Source of the DNA: Calonectria ilicicola | Lineage: Eukaryota; Ascomycota; Sordariomycetes; Hypocreales; Nectriaceae | NCBI GenBank assembly: GCA_020809705.1 | Contig: CP085835.1 | Span: 3,286,001 to 3,350,000 of the forward strand | Length of the DNA stretch: 64,000 nt | Reading direction: 5' to 3' | Part shown: one piece after another, positions 55,872 to 64,000 of the stretch | How the letters are laid out: the number at the start of each line of letters is the position of its first letter | Position numbering within the stretch: position 1 is the first letter of the stretch | The notes under the pieces: model-generated | The model's database searches: none | What the model was told of the DNA's origin: nothing | What the model saw: only the letters and a program-made list of their open reading frames with translations | Position numbers and translations under genes: made by a program

Positions 55872-58460
55872 ATGGCCAATGACAACCCGACAAGGAGCAG
55901 CATCCCTAGAAATATGAATTTTACATACACACCATTCCAGCCTGGACAACGTGAGACCATACGCTTACTCACCATTCTCCCCAAACCACAAACTGATACC
56001 GACAATACCAGCCCTTTATATTGTTCAATAAGCCACTGCAGCATCCGCGTAAATAATTTGCAACCCGGCATCCCGCAGGAGGCGCTAGTGTCTAGGTTTC
56101 CCACAGTAAATTTCCACGCTCAAGTCGAGAAACGCCCTACAGAACTGTTGGTGACCCCGCACGCGCTTGGTTTGGTAGAGGATGCGAAAGCCGGCATTAT
56201 CCCTAAACGCACAGACGGTAGTCCGTGGATTCTACCTGACCGGAAAAAAACCAAGGAAAATCCTCTCAATCCGGTTATTGTTGAAGGCATCTCGAGTTTA
56301 ATCTCACACCCAGAAGACACGGGCGGCGGTTTCAAACTTGTGGTGAATGAGCTTGAGCCAGGCAGCAGACTACGCCGTGGCCTGAGAAAGATATTTGGCA
56401 GTAGGTCAGCACGCCGATTGCAAGCTCTGGGCCCAAAGCCACTGCGACGAAAGCCAATTGCTCCCAAGTTTTCGTGGGGAAACTATGTTGCACTCTCATA
56501 CGAATGGGGCTATGGGCCTGACGACCAGAAAATCTTCATCAAGGACTGTTCCAGTCCGCACACCGGTCCAGCTTCGGAGTTCCGTCCATTCTATATTCGC
56601 CGGAACTTACACGCAGCCTTGCGACGATTGCGTCTGATGCCTCAATTCATCGATGGCTGCCGTTTATGGGCTGATGCAATATGTATAAACCAAAAAAGTC
56701 GGATAGAACAAGAAGCGCAGCTGAAAATTATGAGTTTAATCTACCAACGAGCCGGAAATGTCCTCGTCTGGCTTGGCGAAGGGGACCCCGATTTGTACGA
56801 TGCAATAAATCTTGTGCAGGAAATCGGCTGCTTTTACCGCCTGGAGTACCAAGAAGCCTATGACGACGTAAGCCCACATACTGCCAGCGTTCACCGAGAG
56901 AGTGCGGCTCTGGTCTTCAAAGCAGCGATGGGCGCTTATATTAACTGGGCTCGAACCGCGCACATGCCACCGATAACCTATGAAGAGGCAAACCTACTAA
57001 ACGAATTCTTTTCACTCGCATACTGGCGACGCTTGTGGATGATTCAGGAACTGGTGATGGGTACACCAGACATGGCCCTGGTGCTGGGCGACAGAGTAAC
57101 TGAATGGCGCTATGTTCGCGATACGGCATTTGTCCTTGCCGCTATAGGCGATGTGTTTGGTCAAGCATTGATGGAGGTGCCCGGGGCAGACTGCATCGAT
57201 GTCTCAAATACAGTTGTGCATATCGCGAAGATTGCGCAGCTAGGGATCAATTGTCATAGGCCATATATCCCACGAGCCGTCGATATAGACAACCAAACTC
57301 ACCTTGAAAGCGGACCCGTAGCCGGCCCGCAGCGCGGTGATGAGCTCTGGCAAGTCTTCAGACTAATGGCATATGCAAAATGCACGATGCAAAAAGACCG
57401 CGTCTTCGGTATCCTGTCATTGCCATGTCTGCCGAATCTGGCCGTCGAGCATGATTCGAATAACTCGACTGTCGAAATTTATATACAGTTTGCGGCTGGC
57501 TGCGCCAACGCTTCGATTAGACATCCATTACAGTTCTTGTGTCTTGTCGACGGCGCAACGGATTACCTTGTCGAGTATAAAACAGAAGCCGATGGCACAA
57601 AGACGGAGGTCAGTCGTGAGAAGTTGCCGTCATGGGTACCAAATCTATCCTCGGACAGGGAGACGGGGATTATTGAGGGCGCATTTCGAGCAGGCGATAA
57701 ATGGGATCAGTATCAAATAATGGGCTGGGAGCCAGAGGATGCAGGTCCCGAAGTGAGCCTGGGGAGAGATCGTATTCTCCACGTTCGGGGTTTCGTCGTC
57801 GACATAGTGGACGGTCTTAGCGGCGTCAGGCCCTTGATAATATTGGGCAATCACTACCCAGACTCCCTGGGCCCAGAACCCCAACACAAATTAATACAAC
57901 CAAAAAGGACGCCGCCATGGCCGTTAGACGACGTCACCCCGCAAGCGGCGATATACGGATGTCTTATCGCTGGCGCAGACGAGAATGGCACGAAGGTCCG
58001 CCATAACTCAGAGAATCCGATTTTGCTTGGCTCATTTATAAATTCTGAGCCTTGGGACGATCTGGCGCGGTCTTTCATCGACCTTAATGCTGGGTTGCTG
58101 ATCGGAGGTTTTCCTTTAAGCAGCTACCTAAATAACTGGAATAATATTTTTACTGAGAGCATCCCGATGGACCCTAAGACGCGGGCTGAAAAACATACCA
58201 TGTTGACTCGCACAAGGGGGAAGAGACTTATGGTCACGGAGCTCGGATTCTTGGGTCTCGTACCGAACAGCGTCGTTGTTGGAGATGTTGTGATAATTTT
58301 AAAGGGACATGGGCGGCCAGTTATTGCGTCCAAAGTTATGGAGAATGGTAAATTGGTAGGTTATAAAATGAAGGGGGAAGCTTATATCAAGGGAATGATG
58401 TCAGGCGAGATGATGGACGACGAGTATAGGAAGGAGATGGAAGATTTAGCGTTTATATGA
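55872..58460 (+). CDS. HET-domain protein (heterokaryon incompatibility type)
   Basis: Single exon, 862 aa from the ATG at 55872 (MANDNPTRSS); the frame upstream has no ATG. The HET domain begins near residue 203 with NYVALSYEWGYG, then LWADAICINQKS and QLKIMSLIYQRAGNVLVWLGE, the three blocks that define the family. Between them is FYIRRNLHAALRRLR. The C-terminal 500 residues contain FSLAYWRRLWMIQELVMG, then MQKDRVFGILSLP (Cys and Asp-Arg-Val-Phe motif of this family) and the ending with SVVVGDVVIILKGHGRPVI. HET domains are TIR-related and cause growth arrest or cell death when activated by non-self contact. No repeat domain is attached, so a partner may trigger it. It sits among other incompatibility-type genes. 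Confidence 0.92.
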   Translation: MANDNPTRSSIPRNMNFTYTPFQPGQRETIRLLTILPKPQTDTDNTSPLYCSISHCSIRVNNLQPGIPQEALVSRFPTVNFHAQVEKRPTELLVTPHALGLVEDAKAGIIPKRTDGSPWILPDRKKTKENPLNPVIVEGISSLISHPEDTGGGFKLVVNELEPGSRLRRGLRKIFGSRSARRLQALGPKPLRRKPIAPKFSWGNYVALSYEWGYGPDDQKIFIKDCSSPHTGPASEFRPFYIRRNLHAALRRLRLMPQFIDGCRLWADAICINQKSRIEQEAQLKIMSLIYQRAGNVLVWLGEGDPDLYDAINLVQEIGCFYRLEYQEAYDDVSPHTASVHRESAALVFKAAMGAYINWARTAHMPPITYEEANLLNEFFSLAYWRRLWMIQELVMGTPDMALVLGDRVTEWRYVRDTAFVLAAIGDVFGQALMEVPGADCIDVSNTVVHIAKIAQLGINCHRPYIPRAVDIDNQTHLESGPVAGPQRGDELWQVFRLMAYAKCTMQKDRVFGILSLPCLPNLAVEHDSNNSTVEIYIQFAAGCANASIRHPLQFLCLVDGATDYLVEYKTEADGTKTEVSREKLPSWVPNLSSDRETGIIEGAFRAGDKWDQYQIMGWEPEDAGPEVSLGRDRILHVRGFVVDIVDGLSGVRPLIILGNHYPDSLGPEPQHKLIQPKRTPPWPLDDVTPQAAIYGCLIAGADENGTKVRHNSENPILLGSFINSEPWDDLARSFIDLNAGLLIGGFPLSSYLNNWNNIFTESIPMDPKTRAEKHTMLTRTRGKRLMVTELGFLGLVPNSVVVGDVVIILKGHGRPVIASKVMENGKLVGYKMKGEAYIKGMMSGEMMDDEYRKEMEDLAFI

Positions 58461-58695
58461 TTGGTATACTTAAGAGGGGGTAATTAATAAATGCATCCAT
58501 CTAGAGAGGTGATGCCGGAGAATAGTACTATAATTGTTAAATTTCACAAGGTTGCAACATCGGTAATACTCTTGATCCATACATCCTAATAAAAGTGGGA
58601 TTTTTCTCCACTGTATTTATCGGGGAGTGATAACTATTGCGTTGCGATAGGCAAATATTTATGCTCCCAAGCGGTGAGAGTGTTCGCACAAGCCA

Positions 58696-60493
58696 TTATT
58701 TACGGATGGTAGTCTTCCAATCAAAAGCCTTCTCATAGGCATGGCCAAATCTAAATAATGCCTCTTCGCCCCAGAGCGGTCCAACCAGCTGCACAGACGA
58801 AGGCAACATAGTGTCCTTTTTCCCGCTCGTATCTTTGACAAATCCGGTAGGGATCACCATGGAAGGGTGACCCGTTAGATTGAATTGCATAGTATTTAAC
58901 GTTTGTCCAAACGTGGACGAAATTTGTTCCATTGAGGATGCCGTGGCACGGTCGAAAAGAGGAGGCGCCGTAAAAGGCACACTAGGCAGTAAAAGGACGT
59001 CAAACTTCTCAAATAAAGCCTCATAGTCTTTGGTAACTACATCTTGTTAGTGGATTTATAGAATCATAAAAGAAATAGACGGGTGCATACGCTTCAGGGT
59101 CAAGTTCATGCACTTTTGGTATAGATGCGGGTACTTCTCGGCCTCGTAAGTGCCGTTGATGAGTTCATTTCGCATACCAGCAGGCAGCCGGTCCCACTTC
59201 TCTTGAGTCCAAGGTAGAGTTGTTTTCTGGAATCCTACGGGATAATGTGACCGTCGCCCATGTGGATTTCCCAATGATGCTGAAGTGAGCGACTGTCGGC
59301 AGACTGTCATCCACAGGGACCTTCCAAGTACGTGACCCGGCATGGATATTTTTTCCATTATCGCGCCGAGTTGTTGAAACTCTTGTGAGACAGTCATGAG
59401 TTGGTTTCTCATCGGTTCTGTCATGAATGGAGCATTGATAGCCTCCTCCAACATGCCAATTCTGAGGTTAGAAAGTGGCTTTTTTTCTGATGCTTTGACA
59501 GCTGAGTCGTACCATGCCTGGAGATTGGTCGAGTATGGGACCTCTCCCACTCTTTGGGCACCCCCTTGTCTGTCATCAAGCCCATCTCGTCCGGCAATGG
59601 CTTCTAGCAATAGTGCGGTGTCCCATACATTCTTGCACATGGGTCCGACATGGTCGAGAATAGGCTCGCAGCTAACGACGCCAGTGTAAGGAACCAGACC
59701 ATGAGTTGGCTTCAGTCCTACCAAACCACAAAATGCAGCCGGAACTCTGATGGAACCACCTTGGTCTACGCCGACACCCATGTCAACTTGGATCTCAGCA
59801 TCGCCATGAGGAACCGACTTCTGGTTCCCAACCAGTGCGGCCACGCCAGATGACGAGCCACCAGCAGAATACCCCTCAGCCCATGGGTTGAAGATAGGCC
59901 CAGCAGCGGCAGTGTTGCTGGCAGTAGCACAGCTCAGGGCCTCGCACGTTGCTGTTCCGACGAGCCGACCTCCAGCTTTGAGTATTCGGGTCACTACTGT
60001 CGCATCCATATCTGGTGTCCATGCCGGCGTGGCATCTGTGCCATTGAGCTGCGGCACATCGGCGACACAGATATTGTCCTTGACAACAATATTTTTCCCT
60101 GATAGAAGTTTACTTGTGCTAGATGTAGACGTATCCGATTGGACTTGGCCCTCGATGGTAAAGGTATGAGACCATACTGCCCCTAAGGCTTCTACTGCGG
60201 TGCCCGGCCTGATGTCTTTGCGCGGAAATCGCTCTCGGTCAACTTCAGGATTCCAGTCGTCCAAGGCAGAAAGCTCCTCAAATGTGTCATGAGCGGCGGC
60301 GAGAAGGACATGGAATGCGTCCACTTCATCGTCTCTGACCTTGAATCCAAGCTTGGCAGCTACGGCATGCACATCGCTGGCCTGGACAGGATTTCCTCTA
60401 TCTCGTCGAGTAAGTATCCGTTATCGTGAGTTTGCACCAAGGGTTGTGTAGGGCGACGACTCACTCGGAGACTTTGCTGGAAACGACCGACAT
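58696..60493 (-). CDS. Amidase-signature hydrolase (second copy type)
   Basis: Three exons: 60465-60493, 59091-60397 and 58696-59036, 558 aa. The small first exon (MSVVSSKVS) is joined with a 67-bp intron using the GATAG acceptor, which keeps the frame; the next candidate AG gives a stop. The last intron is 54 bp. The amidase signature has Lys in NIVVKDNICV, cis-Ser in GYSAGGSSSGVAAL and nucleophile Ser in VDQGGSIRVPAAFCGLVG, so the Lys-Ser-Ser triad is intact. C-terminal LLLPSVPFTAPP and FNLTGHPSMVIPTGF complete the fold. The family includes acetamidase and other amide, nitrile-derived and acyl-amide hydrolases. It differs strongly from the amidase at 22864-24900 and is a distant paralog. 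It is probably cytosolic, since no signal peptide is seen. Confidence 0.92.
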
Positions 60494-61533
60494 GCTGACA
60501 GGGATGAGCGAGCTGGTTGAATTATTGGATGGGCTTGCACTGTGTAGATTGGTTATGCGTGAGATCAATTGTGTGCTTGCAACCCCGCACTAAGGTCGGG
60601 CAGATTGCTGCAGTACTGATAGTGATAGGCGGGTCCTTGATTGCTAGCTTTAGTTGGTGGTTGAATTGAAGCGAAGCGAGGGTGCTGCATGGCCACTTGC
60701 GGTTAGCTTCCAGATGCAGGAAGACATCGGGTGCACCATTGCATAGCAATCTTCAACCAAAATGACAATTAAATACTAATCAAATGTAAATCGACGAGAT
60801 GTCGTAGAAAACCTCGTTAGACATGGTTTTGCGTGCAAAGCTCGCTTGTCGTGACCTGCCCACTTTCCGTGGGACTAACTGGATCAAGCCGAATCATTTT
60901 CATGTGAGGAATGGGTGGGGTTATGAAGGTGCAAAGGCCCCTTGCAAAGATAGGTTGATGGATTTGACTTGAGAACAGGAAATGAAATATAGAGCATGTT
61001 TATTAATAAAAAAGAAAAGCATGCATCGAGCTGCAAACGTGAAACCATTCAACTCGGGACCATCACCTCACAGCTCCGTTCGTTCCGTAAGCGAATGGCG
61101 CTGTGGCTGCAGGCGAAAGCCACACCACAGGCCCACAGCCCACCAAAGACCACCAAAGGCAACACTACGTCATCGCTTCGTTTTCTGAGGGCGGCCATGT
61201 TTAATAATCGGGTTCAGACATGCCATATCAGCCACGAACAAGCGAATCAAGAGCAAAAGGACTCTTCCAGGCAGACAAAATAATGCATCTCGATGCAATT
61301 GAAGCAGCCATTAATAATTCCATGCCGAGGCACGCCAGCTCAGCCGCACGGAATTATTATATGTGCTCTTATGGATGAAGGAGAATAAGTACAGCATCAA
61401 TTTCCTCGATTTCTTGTAGTCCTCATCACAAAAACCAATCACACAATCATACAATCACACAGCAAACAATCACAAAACAACACTCTTAATTCTCATTTTA
61501 TCATATTGCCAAACCTACAACAAAACCAAAAAA
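60494..61533. other. Intergenic, divergent promoters
   Basis: About 1 kb between the amidase start and the NmrA-like start. Short frames near 60982-61283 have no domain. CACA/ACAA repeats just before 61534 look like a 5' UTR. Confidence 0.4.
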
Positions 61534-62621
61534 ATGTCCCCCTCACTCCGCGTTCTCGTCCTTGGAGGTGCTGGCCTCCAGAATTCTCATGTCATTCGGG
61601 AATTAGCCGATGGCGGCCACAGGGTCCGTGTTCTCTCGCGCAACATTACCAATGAAGAGCCAGTATCCTTGGCCAAGATCCCTGGCGTCGAAGTTGTTCA
61701 GGGCGACACATACGACGAACAAGCTCTAATTCCCGCTTTCAAAGACATCGACGCTGTTTTTGTCAACACTAACGGTTTCGCCATTGGAGAAAAGAGCGAA
61801 ATTTACTGGGGAATTCGCATTTATGAGATTGCACACTGGGCTGGAGTCAAGCACTTTATCTACAGTGCACTCCCGTATGTTTCGAAAAAGAGCACATTTG
61901 ATCCAAAGTACCGGGTTCCCTTTACAGATGGAAAAGCCAAGGTTGCTGGTATGAAGTTTCTCCCCATCCCAACTACTGAATCGCCGCTGACTTGAATCCA
62001 ATAGAGTACCTCAAATCTCAACCCACCGACAAAATGAAGTGGAGCATTCTCGAGAGTGGGCCGTACGCTGAAGACTTTCTCCTCTACCGCCTTGCACCCA
62101 AGCTCGATGAATCGACAGGAGAATATGTATTCAGGGCTTATCTAGGCGACAAAGGTAGCATGGCGCTGGTTGCACTAAAGGACCTCGGGTGGTTTGCACG
62201 ATATATGTTTGAACACCCCGACGAATTTACCGGTGACTTGCTCAGCGTGGGCATTCAGCATGCCACTGGCCAGATGATGGCCGACGCTTTCACCAATGTA
62301 ACGGGTCACAAGGCTCGCTATGAACCACTAACAAAAGCCGAGATGGAAAGTGAGCTCGTGACGGTGAAGATGGGAGCTGCGCACTCTCCCGGGTACGACG
62401 ACCCGACTTTGGTGACAATGCGACAGATGTTTGTCCCTTGGTGGACCATCTGGCATGAGAGTCATGGAAACACGGGCCTCTGGACAAGGGATTACGAGCG
62501 CTTGGATAAGATCAAGCCTGATCGCATCAGGAGTGTGGAGGAATGGATGAGATCCGTCAATTACAAGCCGGGTATGGATGTTAAACCTGTGCTTAAGTCC
62601 GATTTTGCTTTCGCCAAATGA
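61534..62621 (+). CDS. NmrA-like NAD(P)-binding family protein (second copy)
   Basis: Two exons: 61534-61948 and 62005-62621, 343 aa; the 56-bp intron (GTATGA..ATAG) joins KVA to EYLKSQP. The N-terminus is RVLVLGGAGLQNSHVIREL, where the Rossmann GxxGxxx is GGAGLQN, so the third Gly is changed. Next are HRVRVLSRN and DIDAVFVNTNGFA, then HFIYSALPYVSKKSTF. The C-terminal part contains MKWSILESGPYAEDF and a WTRDYERLDKIKP-like end common in this family. It has 1 intron against 4 in the first copy at 1845-3096, so the two are not a recent duplication. It may be a redox-sensing regulator (NmrA/HSCARG) or a reductase. Confidence 0.9.
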
Positions 62622-63601
62622 TGCAATATGGGCGTCTGCTTCTAGCTGACGGTCTCTCGTCGCATGGCTCGTTTTATTAAGCGCGTTTTTGTGAATCTCG
62701 TTAGGTACATGGGAAATTAATTGGATTCAATTTGGCAAGTTATGAAAATGATATTGATACATCTTGAGCTGGGACAGTTGCGGTGGGGTGCGGAACGCAT
62801 ACATCGCTTCACTGATTCTGAGCCTCATGCTTTGTCATCTTTTGGCGATTGAAATTTGTCGCTTACATATTACAGTGACCCTCTTATTGTTTTTAACCAG
62901 AGGGATAAAACATCGGGGGATACAGAAAGGCCTTTTGGAGACTTACCGAAGCACTGCAGGGCCCACAACCTATAGTTTCCGTCCTGTTGAGTCTTGGCTT
63001 AGTAGGGATGTATTCGGAAAGGAACCCAGCGGCAATTTGCAGTGAGATGAGGCCTCAGATAAAGTGATGGACAGCCTCCGCAAGGCCCTCAAAAAGTTCA
63101 ACGTTATTTTCCATCGGGACTCAATTTTGCATACTTTTACGTTTTCTCGGAATTCATGGTCGTCCGAGCGCAGAAAGCACAAGTTGCTTCCTGACTCGGC
63201 CTTCTGAGAAGACCGAGTCGCCGGGCCACTGATGTCGTGGTCCAATAATAAGGCTACTATTGCAATGCGGGGGCTAACTTGATACGTTCCGCCCCGCAAA
63301 TCGGCAACGATCTCGGGATACGACCCCGGGTTTTGACTATCCTCTCCTACCTGGGGTCGGTGCTTTGTACAAACATTTTTGCTTCCCCATTCAATTACTT
63401 TTTTGCTTGACATGTTTTGTCCATTCTGAGCTCCACACTCAACCCGACTTTCCCATTCCATGTCCAACAGGTACACCTAAAGTCTCGCTTGTCATCATCC
63501 ATCCACTCCGCATTCAAGAGAACAACGGCTCCAGCTTGTATTCTGGTCAGTCCGCGGAACAACATGCTAACGAGTCATTAGTCATCACAATTTCCCTGCA
63601 G
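62622..63601. other. Intergenic, 5' region of the last gene
   Basis: About 980 bp. It should include the start and first exon of the Zn2Cys6 gene at the right edge, but I could not fix them. A possible first exon (ATGTCCAACAG at about 63461) does not give a clean join. Confidence 0.4.
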
Positions 63602-64000
63602 CCGCACAAGATGAGGACTCCGGCCCTCCTGCTAAAAAGCAACGCGGCCTTTCTGGCTCGATTCGGGCTTCACAAGCATGTCAGGCATGCGCAGTCTCCA
63701 AGGTCAGATGCGATGACTTGAAAATTTGTCACCGTTGTCGGAGAAGAGGACTGCAGTGCATGAGATCCCGTCCAAATGAATTACCATCACCATCACCAGC
63801 GCGGAACTTCGGCTCCACATGGACCCCCGCATCATTGACATGCCAAATTTTGGGTTCCGCGGAACACACCGACCCGTTTTCACAGACGCAGAAATGGGCC
63901 TCGCACGATACAAACCATGTTTGGAATCAGCAAGCCGCCTGGGGGTTGCTGGATTCTGCTGTGTCTGACATGAACAGCTTTTACATGGGTCAGGATTTCA
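63602..64000 (+). CDS. Zn2Cys6 transcription factor, 5' part, runs off the window
   Basis: After an acceptor CAG (63599-63601) the frame is open to the window end and reads AQDEDSGPPAKKQRGL, then the zinc cluster CQACAVSKVRC and CHRCRRRGLQC (C-x2-C-x6-C-x5-C-x2-C-x6-C). A Ser/Pro-rich linker follows. It is a GAL4-type DNA-binding head of a nuclear regulator. The start codon and first exon lie upstream but are unresolved, because the same frame has a TAA at 63568-63570. The regulatory C-terminus lies outside the window. Confidence 0.75.

Noticed and set aside
1..64000. CRISPR arrays, bacterial operons, rRNA genes
   Set aside because: The sequence is eukaryotic nuclear DNA with spliceosomal introns. 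No spaced identical repeats or rRNA segments were seen.

Overview
The window is nuclear DNA of a filamentous ascomycete (Pezizomycotina). The evidence is many short introns of about 46-90 bp with GTNNGN donors and CTAAC/CTGAC-like branch points, Zn2Cys6 regulators, a HET protein, STAND/NACHT receptors, a CFEM-Pth11-type receptor, an ascomycete laccase ending in DSGI, and long AT-rich spacers with decayed genes. I could not fix the class from sequence alone. Positions 1 and 64000 both cut through genes.

Layout. 1-5450: three co-directional oxidoreductase-type genes (P450 3' part, NmrA-like protein, Baeyer-Villiger monooxygenase), possibly the edge of a metabolite cluster lying to the left. 6150-12300: a graveyard with a decayed NACHT-ankyrin gene, a dispersed repeat, a small Cys-rich gene and ankyrin relics. 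12503-13900: kinase-like protein. 15395-15855: second, inverted copy of the repeat. 16498-18256: NRAMP metal transporter. 18415-24900: Zn2Cys6 regulator, HOL1-like MFS transporter (broken by one TGA) and amidase. The last two are divergent across a promoter with four GATA-factor sites in a perfect 18-bp tandem array. 26954-27982: Ser/Thr-rich secreted repeat protein with in-frame stops. 28549-30010: monocarboxylate-type MFS. 30299-34387: MOSC protein and a divergent Zn2Cys6 regulator. 34640-35400: probable transposon debris.

35542-41708: a NACHT-WD40 receptor and a nucleoside-phosphorylase-domain protein sit head to head. The receptor's N-terminus and the phosphorylase's C-terminus carry matching short Gly/Asn-rich motifs, the arrangement expected of an NLR and its amyloid-signalled effector. 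I consider this the most interesting system in the window.

42293-64000: laccase with a histidine-periodic Ser/Gly extension, small secreted protein, CFEM-rhodopsin receptor (four exons rebuilt here), orphan HeLo-like domain protein, GMC oxidoreductase, HET protein, second amidase, second NmrA-like protein and the start of another Zn2Cys6 regulator. The laccase and GMC oxidase could cooperate in extracellular oxidation. The STAND, HET, HeLo-like and ankyrin genes and relics make this an allorecognition/immunity-rich accessory region.
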